The position numbers and the translations under genes are program-made. 64,000 nucleotides of DNA, from positions 1 to 64,000 of the forward strand of contig JAUZQO010000035.1 in NCBI GenBank assembly GCA_030950925.1, written 5' to 3'. The stretch's first letter is position 1. The number at the start of each line of letters is the position of its first letter. The stretch is from Mariprofundaceae bacterium (lineage in GTDB: Bacteria; Pseudomonadota; Zetaproteobacteria; Mariprofundales; Mariprofundaceae). Of this stretch, positions 1 to 8,063 are shown piece after piece. The notes beneath the pieces are model-generated. The model was not told the DNA's origin and did no database searches. It worked only from the letters and a program-made list of their open reading frames with translations.

Positions 1-1047
1 TGGTTTCATGAATTAAACTGGAACATGACAAAGCTTTGGAAGCAATCCGAAGAGATGTCATGGTTAAACGATGCACCAAGCCAATCACTACAACAAACCT
101 TAAAACAGTTTGATAGGGCAATGCGTGATTGTTTCGATAAAAACCAAGCCAACAAACGAATACCGCGCTTTAAGAAAAAGGGCGTGAAAGATTCATTTGT
201 ATTTCCGCAAGGGTTTAAGCTGGAAGGCAACCGTATTAAGCTACCCAAGCTTGGATGGGTTAAGTTTCGCAAGTCGCGTGATTTCATAGGCAAAGCCAAA
301 TCAGCTACAGTCTCACGCAATGGCAAGCACTGGTATGTTTCCATACTCTGTGAGTTGGAAGTTGCAGAACCAATACACCCATCTTCATCAGCCGTTGGTA
401 TTGACCGTGGTGTAAGCATCATGGCTGCTTGCAGTGATGGTAAAACATACATTGGTGCTAAGGCATGCAGAAAGCATGAGAAACGCCTTGCCAAGGCGCA
501 GAGGGTGTTAGCCCGAAGGGTTAAATTCTCAAACAACTGGCATAAACAAAAGGATAAGATTCAAAATATCCATTCAAAGATTAGCAACATGCGCAAAGAT
601 GCGCTGCATAAAGCATCCACTGAAATCAGCAAGAACCACGCGATGATATTCATGGAAAAGCTTGGTGTGTCTCGCATGTCAAAATCTGCGAAGGGAAATA
701 GTGAGAAACACGGTGTCAATGTCAAAGCCAAGTCAGGCTTAAACAAGTCCATCCTTGATGCGGGATGGTCAATGTTTGCATCCATGCTTGAGTATAAACA
801 ACGCTGGAAAGGTGGTATGGTTGAATATGTGCCTGCCCCATATACATCGCAACGATGCAGTCAGTGCCAATACACCCATAAAGCCAATCGACTATCTCAA
901 TCGAAATTCGAGTGTCAGGCTTGTGGCTATCAAGCCAATGCAGACTTTAACGCATCATTGAACATACTTGCGGCAGGACATGCCGTGTTAGCTTGTGGAG
1001 TGGATGCAATAGCAACTACTGTGAAGCAAGAACCTCTTGTCGCCTAG
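1..1047 (+). CDS. tnpB: TnpB RNA-guided nuclease (OrfB), 5' end cut by window
   Basis: TnpB is the RNA-guided DNA nuclease of IS200/IS605 elements and the ancestor of Cas12. The frame is open at base 1, and the first ATG at 25 is internal to the family's N-terminal region, so the true start is upstream. Counting from that ATG, the RuvC residues are all present: Asp127 in GIDRGV, Glu211 in FMEKLG and Asp307 in NADFNAS. The zinc ribbon is also complete, with C278xxC281 and C297xxC300. All catalytic parts of the visible protein are intact, so it is probably active if the missing N-terminus is. The element's right end and presumed guide RNA follow directly. Confidence 0.92.
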   Translation, partial: WFHELNWNMTKLWKQSEEMSWLNDAPSQSLQQTLKQFDRAMRDCFDKNQANKRIPRFKKKGVKDSFVFPQGFKLEGNRIKLPKLGWVKFRKSRDFIGKAKSATVSRNGKHWYVSILCELEVAEPIHPSSSAVGIDRGVSIMAACSDGKTYIGAKACRKHEKRLAKAQRVLARRVKFSNNWHKQKDKIQNIHSKISNMRKDALHKASTEISKNHAMIFMEKLGVSRMSKSAKGNSEKHGVNVKAKSGLNKSILDAGWSMFASMLEYKQRWKGGMVEYVPAPYTSQRCSQCQYTHKANRLSQSKFECQACGYQANADFNASLNILAAGHAVLACGVDAIATTVKQEPLVA

Positions 1048-1090
1048 CGGCGCAAGGAATCCTCGTCCTTTAGGGCGGGGAGGATGTCAA
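1048..1090 (+). ncRNA. IS605 right end / presumed omega-RNA 3' scaffold
   Basis: Right after the tnpB stop lies a hairpin in which CCTCGTCC pairs imperfectly with GGCGGGGAGG around a TTTA loop, followed by ATGTCAA. This matches the usual right end of IS200/IS605 elements, which is also the 3' scaffold of the TnpB guide RNA. In characterised systems the RNA also covers the last part of tnpB, and its guide is the roughly 20 bases beyond the right end, here from about 1091. The RNA itself is inferred from family knowledge; only the hairpin and its position are seen. Confidence 0.6.
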
Positions 1091-1285
1091 TGATAGCCTT
1101 AATCAATGCGATTGTGACAGAGGCAGATCAGGTTGTTGAGCTGGAGCTTCGCAACCCTTATAATGTTGCTGATTATTTGGCAGATAAGATGTCAATCTTG
1201 GACATCAAAGCCTGTGATGCCAAGGGTCGTTGGTTCAATGTAGAAATGCAGATTGGGCAGGATTTGGATTTTGACAAACGTGCTA
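1090..1285 (+). pseudogene. Rpn-type PD-(D/E)XK nuclease, middle fragment
   Basis: This is the middle piece of a broken Rpn/transposase-like nuclease gene (PD-(D/E)XK family, the YhgA-like group linked to recombination). It begins where the IS605 right end stops and ends at the IS630 target site. It carries the nuclease core: the Asp of SILDIKACD and the Glu of WFNVEMQ, typical of the family's D...ExQ motif. Joining base 1285 to base 2232 restores an unbroken frame that reads KRAMYYWSKL across the junction. The N-terminal part lies left of the window, beyond the IS605 element. Two insertions mean the gene is almost certainly dead. Confidence 0.85.
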
Positions 1286-1292
1286 TAGTGAA

Positions 1293-1799
1293 TCAAGAAT
1301 AGAAGTAGTTATTTTTTGTTTTCAAAACACTATCAATAGTTTCATCGATATTATTGAAAAAATGTCTCACTTTTCTTATTTGTTTTTTCATAACAGCCCA
1401 ATAATTTTCAATAGGGTTAAAATCTGGAGAGTAAGGTGGAAGATAAAGCAATGTGCATCCAGCATCCTCAATCATTTCTTTAACTTTAATATTTTTATGA
1501 ATGGAAGCATTGTCCATAATGACGACTTGTCCTTTTGAAAGCGTGGGGAGTAGAAGCTTCTTAATCCAGCATAAAAAGAGCTCTGTATTCATGGTGCCAT
1601 GATAAGCCATTGGAGCATTAATATTATCTTGATGAAGTGCTGCAATCACGCTTGTTCTACCTCGAGCTTTACCACTTCGTTCACCAATTAATTCTGTTCC
1701 AGCTTTGATCCAACAGTCTTCATTAATCATATTGTGATCGACACCAGATTCATCAATATAAACATATTTTCTAACAGGAAATTGATCTAATTCTTTCAA
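1293..1799 (-). CDS. IS630 transposase, DDE catalytic part (orfB)
   Basis: This is the C-terminal catalytic half of the IS630 transposase. Counted from the listed start, the DDE residues are Asp16 in YIDESG, Asp96 in IMDNAS and Glu131 in PIENYW. The D-34-E spacing is right for the family. The frame stays open upstream of the listed start as far as the A-run at 1844-1852, so this half is probably made as a fusion with the DNA-binding half by a -1 frameshift rather than from its own start codon. I see no obvious ribosome site at 1799. Confidence 0.9.
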   Translation of the reverse strand: MKELDQFPVRKYVYIDESGVDHNMINEDCWIKAGTELIGERSGKARGRTSVIAALHQDNINAPMAYHGTMNTELFLCWIKKLLLPTLSKGQVVIMDNASIHKNIKVKEMIEDAGCTLLYLPPYSPDFNPIENYWAVMKKQIRKVRHFFNNIDETIDSVLKTKNNYFYS

Positions 1800-1837
1800 G
1801 TAGATTTTTCGTTTAAGCTCATCTCGCTCTTTATATC

Positions 1838-2161
1838 TTAAGCTTTTTTTTTATTCACATAACCATATTTATGAAGATTATAAGCTGCCCAACCATATGT
1901 TAAATTAAAATGCTTTCCGATCTCTTTTAATGTTTGTGAGGGGTTCTCATTAATATAAGATTCAAATACTTCCTGGCTAATCTTTGGCCTTGCGCCACCT
2001 GTATAAGGACGAGGGCAAATAGAGCCTGTTTCTTTTTTTAATTGAAGCCAATTTTGGATCGTCTTTATGCTCACATTGAAGGTAATCGATGCATTCTTTT
2101 TCTTCATCCCTGATTCAACTGAATTAATAACTCTATCTCTCAAATCTAAACTATAAGCCAT
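1838..2161 (-). CDS. IS630 transposase, DNA-binding part (orfA)
   Basis: This is the N-terminal helix-turn-helix half of the IS630 transposase, starting MAYSLDLRDRV, the common start of this family. The ATG at 2161 has AGAGGT about 10 bases upstream, so I prefer it to the longer frame that opens at 2185. The frame stops just after a run of nine A residues on the coding strand (1844-1852). A -1 slip there continues as KKKSLRYKERDELKRK, the expected linker into the DDE half. The gene is therefore probably intact and expressed by frameshifting, not broken. Confidence 0.88.
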   Translation of the reverse strand: MAYSLDLRDRVINSVESGMKKKNASITFNVSIKTIQNWLQLKKETGSICPRPYTGGARPKISQEVFESYINENPSQTLKEIGKHFNLTYGWAAYNLHKYGYVNKKKA

Positions 2162-2231
2162 AATATAAATTACCTCTATTTTCAATATATATCCTACTCT
2201 AAAAAAGTAAATCTATTTTTGATTCACTATA

Positions 2232-2833
2232 TGTATTATTGGTCAAAACTTGTTACCGACCAGCTGAGTGAAGGCATGATGTTTCGTGAGTTGAAAAAGA
2301 CCATCAGCATCAATATTCTTGATTTCAATGTTGTGCCAAAGCGTGAGGAGTTTCATAACCGTTATCGCATCATGAATGTTGCCACAGGTGATGATGATTG
2401 CTTGCATGATATGTTTGAGTTGCACTATGTAGAGCTTCGCAAGTTTCGTAAGAATTATGATGAAATTGCCACTGCTTTGGATCGCTGGAGTATGTTTTTC
2501 ACCCACGCCCATGAAATTAAACGTGATAAAATCCCCAAACAATTCCTGGCAGATCGAGAAATTATCAAAGCTATCAACGCGGTGGATCGCATGTTTGATG
2601 AAGAAGAGCGCAATATTTATGAAGTACGTATGCAATCTTTGGCAGATGTTACCAATAAAATTGCTTCGGCAAAGGCTGAGGGTTTGGAGAAAGGGCGCGA
2701 AGAGGGCTTGGAGCTGGGGCGGTATCAGGAAAAACTGACCATTGCACATTCGCTACTTTCCTTGCTTGATGATAAAGGTATTGCTGATGTCACGGGCTTG
2801 AGTGTGAAGCAGGTGCAAAATTTGCGGAAGTAA
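2232..2833 (+). pseudogene. Rpn-type nuclease, C-terminal fragment
   Basis: This is the C-terminal remainder of the Rpn/PD-(D/E)XK nuclease gene cut by the IS630 element. The reading frame opens a few bases earlier inside the IS630 end, but homologous sequence starts at YYWSKLVTDQL. It contains the conserved helical region (FHNRYRIMN, FELHYVELRKF), a charged coiled-coil-like stretch rich in EG and KGRE around three quarters of the length, and a C-terminal GIADVTGLSVKQV segment that is normal for these proteins. It has no start of its own. Its phase matches the fragment ending at 1285. Confidence 0.88.
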
Positions 2834-2914
2834 AGGCTTATTCAAGCCATGCAGAGCCTTATGTAGCGTTTGGTGCTGAATGTTCTCAGGCAAAGAAACT
2901 GGTCTAGGTTTGAC

Positions 2915-3078
2915 TATACTCCAGCCTACCATCAAGTGATTTTTTTAGTTCGTTCATTTTATTGGCTAGCAAGGCGTAGAAGTTAGAGCATAGCAGGGTC
3001 TAGGGTCTGACTTCTGCAACGCAGATAGCCGAGAAAAGGGACAAATAAAAAGTTTATTTTATGGTGGATTGGAGTATA
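2915..3078. repeat. Imperfect inverted repeat bounding a non-coding 164-bp segment
   Basis: The stretch between the Rpn fragment and the Trm112-like gene has no credible gene. Two 18-base arms, 2915-2932 and 3061-3078, are inverted copies of each other with 15 of 18 matches; the outer arm begins TATACTCCAG. The right arm sits just upstream of the next gene, where a promoter would be expected. It may be a decayed miniature element or a paired regulatory site. No target duplication is evident. Confidence 0.4.
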
Positions 3079-3117
3079 TATGCTAGACTTTCGCCACTTT
3101 AAACTATGGAGAACATC

Positions 3118-3288
3118 ATGATTGATCAAGCTTTACTCGATATTCTTGCTTGCCCGAAATGTAAAAAGAGTGTGCATTACAATGATGATAACAGTGGATT
3201 GGTCTGTGATGCCTGCCAATTGGTTTACCCCATTCGTGATGATATTCCTGTGATGTTGATGGATGAAGCCAAGCTATTGACTGAATAG
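3118..3288 (+). CDS. Trm112-like zinc peptide (YcaR family)
   Basis: A 56-residue peptide of the Trm112/YcaR family. Four cysteines form a zinc ribbon: CPKC near residue 12 and CDAC near residue 31, followed by the signature YPIRDDIPVML. The start at 3118 is preceded by GGAG six bases upstream; the earlier in-frame ATG at 3106 would overlap that site. In eukaryotes Trm112 activates methyltransferases. The bacterial members usually sit beside lipid A genes, as here just before a lipid A acyltransferase. Their exact role is not well established. Confidence 0.88.
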   Translation: MIDQALLDILACPKCKKSVHYNDDNSGLVCDACQLVYPIRDDIPVMLMDEAKLLTE

Positions 3289-3303
3289 AAGCGCTTCCAA
3301 CCT

Positions 3304-4212
3304 ATGAAAAAAGTGCAGCTTTGGCTGCTTCAAACTGTATTTTTTGTGGCACAGGCCTTGCCTGTGCGCTGGATGGGTGCATTGGGGGCAGGTTTGGGGC
3401 GATTGCTTTTTCACCTATTGAAGCGGATGCGTTTGATTGCATTGGCCAATTTAACCCGTGTATATCCTGAAAAAAGTAGAGCGTGGCGTACCCATATCGC
3501 GAAAGCGTCGTTTGCAGAAGCAGCACGTACAGCTTTTGAGCTGCCGCACGTCTTTTTGCGAAGTAAAGAATTTTTATTGTCGCGTATTGAAATTGTTGGC
3601 GAAGATAAACTTAAGCGGGCTTTAGCAGAAAAAAAAGGTGTGTTTGTGGTGGCAGTGCATCATAGTAATTGGGAGTTAGAGGCTTTGGCTTTTTCTATGC
3701 TGGGCTATGCCTCAACAACCATTTACCATCCTATGAAAAATCAGGCTGTGGATGCCTATATGATGCAGTGCCGCACACGTTTTGGTGGAGAGCTGCAATC
3801 ACGGCATGATGGCTTGCGCTGGTTACCCAAAGCTTTGAAACAGAATCAATTGATTGGGGTGATGATTGATCAACATATGAGTACAGGTATTCAAGTTCCT
3901 TTTCTTGGACATATGGCAAATACCACAGCCCTTCCAGCTTCTTATATTCAACGAAAACCCACGCCTGTCATTGCCATTACCTTAGATCGAATGGGTTCGG
4001 ACTTTCGTTTTAAGCTGCATTTGAAAAAAGTGGCTATGCCAGCGTTAGGTGATGATAAAGCGGTAAACACATACCATATGATGCAAACCATTGGCGATGC
4101 TTTTGCCCCCACCATTCATGCGCGCCCAGAACTATGGTTATGGTTGCATCGCCGTTGGTATATTTTAGAGCAAGAAGAAAAGATTGCGAAGGTGGTCTAT
4201 GGCACACCATAA
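3304..4212 (+). CDS. Lipid A biosynthesis acyltransferase, LpxL/HtrB-like
   Basis: This is a 302-residue inner-membrane acyltransferase of the LpxL/LpxM family, which adds secondary acyl chains to lipid A from acyl-ACP. The N-terminus is hydrophobic, with an anchor over residues 5-40. The catalytic H-x4-(D/E) motif is visible as HHSNWE at 119-124, and the later MIDQHMSTGIQVPF block is typical of the family. Length is normal. It starts 15 bases after the Trm112-like gene, with only a weak ribosome site, which suggests co-transcription. The sequence alone does not tell LpxL from LpxM or LpxP. Confidence 0.88.
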   Translation: MKKVQLWLLQTVFFVAQALPVRWMGALGAGLGRLLFHLLKRMRLIALANLTRVYPEKSRAWRTHIAKASFAEAARTAFELPHVFLRSKEFLLSRIEIVGEDKLKRALAEKKGVFVVAVHHSNWELEALAFSMLGYASTTIYHPMKNQAVDAYMMQCRTRFGGELQSRHDGLRWLPKALKQNQLIGVMIDQHMSTGIQVPFLGHMANTTALPASYIQRKPTPVIAITLDRMGSDFRFKLHLKKVAMPALGDDKAVNTYHMMQTIGDAFAPTIHARPELWLWLHRRWYILEQEEKIAKVVYGTP

Positions 4213-4879
4213 GCCTTTTAGTAAACAGCGTTGGAGTATGCTACAAAAGCATGAGATTGATGCTTGGTGTTGCATGCAAAAAAAAGAATCTTGTTTTGCA
4301 AATATATTGGTTCATCGACGTGAGCGTTACCATGACCTGATTTTACGATATGCAGGTGACTTGGATGAACACAGTGAAATATTGGAATTGGGGTGTGGCG
4401 CAGTGTGTGTCGCACAAGTATTGGAACAAGGTAAAAAAACGTATTTGGATCCTTTATTGAATAATTACCGTAGAGCCTGCCCTGGTAGTTTGCCCAAAGG
4501 TCAATTTATATCTGATATGGCAGAAAATATTCATCAAGAAGATGCGGAGTATGACTTGATTTTAGCGCTTCGCTTGCTGAGTTATGTGGAAAACCCTGAA
4601 TTGGTGTTGCATGAGGTGGAACGCCTTTTAAAGCCAACAGGCAGTTTTCTTATCAGTGTGGAAACATGGCCGAAATCATTGGCACGTCTGCATTACCACT
4701 TGGCACAATGGTTTCCACAATGGATGTTGAAAAAACGCTTGTATTGCTATACCTGTGATGGACTTGAAAAAAGTTTAAAACGTCATTTTCATATCAAAAC
4801 TAAATTAAATATGCCTAAAAGTCACCGTTTTTCCCTCAAACAGGAATGTTTTTATGTATGTTGTTTGGTGGAGGTATAA
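4199..4879 (+). CDS. Class I SAM-dependent methyltransferase
   Basis: A 226-residue protein with a class I methyltransferase core: ILELGCG at 61-67 is the SAM-binding loop. DLILALRLLSYVENPELVLHEVERLLKP is the usual strand-4 to strand-5 region. The substrate is not evident. The start at 4199 overlaps the upstream acyltransferase by 14 bases and has AAGGTGG just before it; the longer frame from 4184 adds residues with no support. The position in the lipid A/core gene run suggests an envelope small-molecule or glycolipid substrate, which is inference only. Confidence 0.75.
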   Translation: MAHHKPFSKQRWSMLQKHEIDAWCCMQKKESCFANILVHRRERYHDLILRYAGDLDEHSEILELGCGAVCVAQVLEQGKKTYLDPLLNNYRRACPGSLPKGQFISDMAENIHQEDAEYDLILALRLLSYVENPELVLHEVERLLKPTGSFLISVETWPKSLARLHYHLAQWFPQWMLKKRLYCYTCDGLEKSLKRHFHIKTKLNMPKSHRFSLKQECFYVCCLVEV

Positions 4880-4880
4880 T

Positions 4881-5621
4881 ATGATAAAATTTTTCTTGAT
4901 GGTGGCATTGATGTTATGTTGTACAGGTGGCGTGCAAGCTGCCCCGCCATGTTTTGGTTTTATCGGCGAAAAATTAACGTTTAGCGTGGGCTGGGAGTTT
5001 ATCAACGCGGGTTCTGCTACCATGGTAGTGGGTGAGTCAAAAACAGGTGGCTATAGAATTCAGGTATATGCACGTACCAATAAATTTTTGGATTTATTCA
5101 AAAAAGTACGTGATACCATTCTTTCAGAAGGTGTGTGTTTGGGCAACCAGACGCAAAGCACGCTTTTTCAATTGCAACAACATGAGCGTTCATACCGTGC
5201 CAATAAAAAGACAGTTTTTGATTGGCAGCATGAAAAAGTTTTTTATACAGAACATGATAAAACGGATGTCTACCCTGTGCCAAAAGGACATATGAATGTG
5301 ATGGATGCTTTTTTTAGGGTGCGCAGTATGGCGTTAAGCTTGGGTCAAGAGATTCACCTTCCCGTGTTTGACTCTCGAAAGGTGTATGATGTGGTGATTC
5401 ATATTGGTAAGAAAACCAAAATGATTCGCGCACCTTGGGGTGAGCGCATTGAGTGCATCAGTATTGAACCTCAGCTAAAAACTGAGGGCATCTTTTCGAG
5501 TCCTGGAAAAATGAAAATATGGGTGACTCATGATGCCCATCACATTCCGTTAAAACTCGTCGCCAAAATTAAAATTGGTCATATCATTGGGCGTTTAACC
5601 CAATATCAGGAGCCTATGTGA
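4881..5621 (+). CDS. Exported DUF3108-family protein
   Basis: A 246-residue protein with a clear signal peptide: MIKFFLMVALMLCC, then a likely cut after GGVQA near residue 20. The rest matches the DUF3108 pattern (EKLTFSVGWEFINAGSA near the start, later FFRVRSMALSLG and PGKMKIWVT), predicted to be a periplasmic beta-rich protein of unknown function. The start at 4881 comes one base after the preceding stop and has GGTGGAGGT as ribosome site. The next gene overlaps its stop by four bases, so the three are co-expressed. Confidence 0.8.
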   Translation: MIKFFLMVALMLCCTGGVQAAPPCFGFIGEKLTFSVGWEFINAGSATMVVGESKTGGYRIQVYARTNKFLDLFKKVRDTILSEGVCLGNQTQSTLFQLQQHERSYRANKKTVFDWQHEKVFYTEHDKTDVYPVPKGHMNVMDAFFRVRSMALSLGQEIHLPVFDSRKVYDVVIHIGKKTKMIRAPWGERIECISIEPQLKTEGIFSSPGKMKIWVTHDAHHIPLKLVAKIKIGHIIGRLTQYQEPM

Positions 5622-6175
5622 GTACTTCTTATTCTAAACTTGAAAACTGGTGTCTTGACCATCGAAAACTAGCCACCGCACCTGTTTTTATTCTTTTGCT
5701 TGTGTTGGCACACCCAACGATAGCCTCTTTATATATCGGCGCATTGATTGTTCTTTTGGGAGAACTGGGGCGTACATGGTCATCAGGTTATATTGATAAA
5801 AATGCTAAATTGGCAACGGCAGGTCCTTATCGTTTTACACGCAACCCCCTTTATTTATTCAATACGGTTATTTTTATTGGTTTTTGCGTGATGGCATACA
5901 ACCCTTGGGCTGCGGTGTTAGGCATGATGGCACATGCTGTGATTTATCATCCCACGATGCGTAAAGAAGCGGCCCATGTCTCTGGTATTTTTGGTGATGA
6001 ATACCGTGATTGGGCGAAAGTTGTGCCGATGTTTTTACCCAAGTGGACGAACTACCCTTCTCAAGGAGCCTATTCTTGGGCATTGGTGAAACAACATCGT
6101 GAACATAAAAATGCGGCGGCGATGTTGGCAGGTGTATTGTTGTTTGTGGTGATATATATGGTTCGGCATGGTTGA
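5618..6175 (+). CDS. Isoprenylcysteine/phospholipid methyltransferase-like membrane protein
   Basis: A 185-residue membrane methyltransferase of the ICMT/PEMT type. Several transmembrane segments (about 20-55, 80-110, 160-183) surround the family motif GPYRFTRNPLYL at about 69-80. A second conserved patch, FGDEYRDWAKVVPMFLP, lies near 125-140. The GTG start at 5618 overlaps the DUF3108 stop and has AGGAG upstream. Bacterial members methylate varied lipid or thiol acceptors, so the substrate here cannot be named. The coupling suggests a job in the same envelope pathway. Confidence 0.75.
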   Translation: MSTSYSKLENWCLDHRKLATAPVFILLLVLAHPTIASLYIGALIVLLGELGRTWSSGYIDKNAKLATAGPYRFTRNPLYLFNTVIFIGFCVMAYNPWAAVLGMMAHAVIYHPTMRKEAAHVSGIFGDEYRDWAKVVPMFLPKWTNYPSQGAYSWALVKQHREHKNAAAMLAGVLLFVVIYMVRHG

Positions 6176-6193
6176 TATTGCATCGTTTTTTTT

Positions 6194-7000
6194 ATGAAAA
6201 ATACGATTGCAGTGGTTATTTCAACGTATAATAACCCTGATTATTTAAATCTTGTTTTACAAGCTTATGAACAACAAACAGATAAAAACATGCATATTTA
6301 TATTGCCGATGATGGTTCATCGGAAGAAACGCGATGTTTGATTCAAAATTTCCAGCAACATGGTGAAATAAAATGCACCCATATTTGGCACGAGGATGCA
6401 GGTTTTCGTAAAGCAAGGGTTCATAACTTGGTTTTTCAACAACTGAAAGAAGATTATCTGATTCTCACGGACGGTGATTGTATCCCCATGCCTGAGATGG
6501 TGGTAGCACATCGGCAATTTGCTGAAAAAGGCGTGTTGATGAGTGGTAGCCGTATTTTATTAAGTCAATCATGGACGCAACCGCTATTACAAGGTGGAAA
6601 GTTTCCATCCATCCATCCATGGATGAGCATTTCCCTTCGCTGGCATCAAAAAATAAACCGCTGCTTGCCCTTATGGATACCAACACATACTTCTTCATTG
6701 AGCCAAAAAATATCAGGTATCCATGGCTGTCATATCGCTTTATACCGTGAAGATTTATTGCGGGTGAATGGTTATGATGAAAGTTTTGAAGGTTGGGGGC
6801 GTGAGGATTCTGATTTGATTGCCCGATTATTTCACGCGGGTGTGATGCGTAAAAATTTACGAGGAACGCCTGTGTTGCACCTTTGGCATGAGGAAAATTT
6901 ACGTCACCATCTTGAAGAAAATGACGTGATATTACAACAGTGTTTAAGCGAAAAACGGCAACGAGCAATTCAGGGTATTGAGGAACTCGTTGATGGATGA
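6194..7000 (+). CDS. Family 2 glycosyltransferase (GT-A fold, galactosyltransferase-like C-terminus)
   Basis: A 268-residue GT-A glycosyltransferase. VVISTYNNPDYL at the N-terminus, IADDGSS near 38-43 and the metal-binding DGD at 93-95 (ILTDGDCI) define the nucleotide-sugar site. GYDESFEGWGREDSDLIARL in the C-terminal third is the Glyco_transf_7C-like acceptor region seen in chondroitin-synthase-like and LPS enzymes. It is soluble and probably works at the inner face of the membrane. It overlaps the next glycosyltransferase by eight bases. The sugar is not predictable. Confidence 0.85.
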   Translation: MKNTIAVVISTYNNPDYLNLVLQAYEQQTDKNMHIYIADDGSSEETRCLIQNFQQHGEIKCTHIWHEDAGFRKARVHNLVFQQLKEDYLILTDGDCIPMPEMVVAHRQFAEKGVLMSGSRILLSQSWTQPLLQGGKFPSIHPWMSISLRWHQKINRCLPLWIPTHTSSLSQKISGIHGCHIALYREDLLRVNGYDESFEGWGREDSDLIARLFHAGVMRKNLRGTPVLHLWHEENLRHHLEENDVILQQCLSEKRQRAIQGIEELVDG

Positions 7001-8063
7001 GTGTTTGCATCTGTTGTATATCTGCCGACGTTTTGGTCCTGTTGGTGGCATGGAGCGTTATGTTTGGGAACTGACACAAGCCTTGGTCATGCTGGGGCAT
7101 CGTGTTGAAATATTATGCGAAGTGAATCTGTGTGAATCCTCTCCCAAAGGTGTGCTGATTCATGAACTAGGAGAAGTATATCCTAAACCGCGTTGGTTGG
7201 CACATGTCCGCTTTTCACAGCGGGTTCATGCTTGGCTTATGTGTAAGCCCAATGCTAGGCGCATCATTCATAGCCATGAGCGGACAGAAGACCACCATAT
7301 CACCACCTTTCATGGCCCACCTTATGCAGCCGTTTGGGAGCTTCCTTTTTGGAAGCGTATATCCTTACGGGTTGCTATGAATCTGTGGTTGGAGAAGCGT
7401 GAGTTATGTGGTTTTCAAGTTCGCCAAGTGATTCCCAATTCATCACATATTCGCCAGCAGTTACTGCATTATTATCCTGAAGTTGCTGGGGTGATGAGCA
7501 ATCCCATTGCACCAGGGGTAAGCCCTTGCCAAGCAAGACCTGAAAGAAAAATTGATGAACAAGCTGGGGTTGTGGGATTTATTGGCAAAGAGTGGAAGCG
7601 TAAAGGTTTGGAATATGCCATTGAAATCATGAAAAATATTGTCGATATTCGTCCAAATATAACTTTTTTAGTCGCAGGTTTTGATGTAGCAGAGGCTCAA
7701 CAGCTATTTCAAGGTGTGATGTTTTCTTATCAGCTATTGGGTCAAGTCAATTCGGATACATTTTATGCGCAACTGGATGTCTTGCTGCACCCTGCCTTGA
7801 AAGAGCCTTATGGTATGGTCATTACAGAGGCGTTATCAGCAGGTGTTGCTGTCGTTGTTTCAGATGTTTGTGGTGCGGCCGATGATATTGATGTGGACTT
7901 TGGCAAGGTGCTATCATTGCATGACGATGCTTTTGTATGGTCGCAAGCGATAGATACACAGTTAAAACAGGATTACGCTGTGATTCGTTATCAACGAAGT
8001 TGGCAAGATGTTGCTTTAGAACACACACCCATCTATCAAATGATTCAACAGGACATAGCATGA
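6993..8063 (+). CDS. Family 4 glycosyltransferase (GT-B fold)
   Basis: A 356-residue GT-B enzyme of the GT4/WaaG-like group, probably adding a core-oligosaccharide sugar. The N-terminal domain has RRFGPVGGMERYVWEL, an acceptor-side glycine loop typical of the family. The C-terminal domain has VGFIGKEWKRKGLEYAIE and the donor-binding EPYGMVITEAL with its paired glutamates. The ATG at 6993 has GAGGA eight bases upstream; the in-frame TTG at 6978 is less likely. The gene is coupled to both neighbours by overlaps. Confidence 0.88.
   Translation: MDECLHLLYICRRFGPVGGMERYVWELTQALVMLGHRVEILCEVNLCESSPKGVLIHELGEVYPKPRWLAHVRFSQRVHAWLMCKPNARRIIHSHERTEDHHITTFHGPPYAAVWELPFWKRISLRVAMNLWLEKRELCGFQVRQVIPNSSHIRQQLLHYYPEVAGVMSNPIAPGVSPCQARPERKIDEQAGVVGFIGKEWKRKGLEYAIEIMKNIVDIRPNITFLVAGFDVAEAQQLFQGVMFSYQLLGQVNSDTFYAQLDVLLHPALKEPYGMVITEALSAGVAVVVSDVCGAADDIDVDFGKVLSLHDDAFVWSQAIDTQLKQDYAVIRYQRSWQDVALEHTPIYQMIQQDIA

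Larger units (their letters stand above)
1..1090 (+). mobile_element. IS200/IS605-family element, right part
   Basis: This is the right-hand part of an IS200/IS605-type element; its left end lies before the window. It holds tnpB and, after the tnpB stop, a short hairpin-forming right end that finishes in GGATGTCAA at about 1090. Directly after that end the sequence continues in frame as an Rpn-type nuclease gene, so the element has inserted into that gene. No tnpA is visible inside the window. These elements make no target duplication, so the outer boundary is set only by where the host gene resumes and could be off by a few bases. Confidence 0.75.
1286..2229 (-). mobile_element. IS630-family insertion sequence, complete
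   Basis: This is a 944-bp element with near-perfect terminal inverted repeats: TAGTGAATCAA at both ends, continuing to 17 of 18 matches. It is flanked by the TA dinucleotide duplication that IS630/Tc1 elements make (1284-1285 and 2230-2231). Removing the element plus one TA exactly rejoins the Rpn nuclease reading frame, which confirms the boundaries. It contains one transposase in two overlapping phases on the minus strand. Confidence 0.95.

Noticed and set aside
2243-2749. Minus-strand open frame of 168 codons
   Set aside because: It lies antisense within the Rpn nuclease fragment, matches no family I know, and has no ribosome site.
6465-7100. Minus-strand open frame of 211 codons
   Set aside because: It is antisense to two clear glycosyltransferase genes; its composition (many Q, H and N) is that of a shadow frame.
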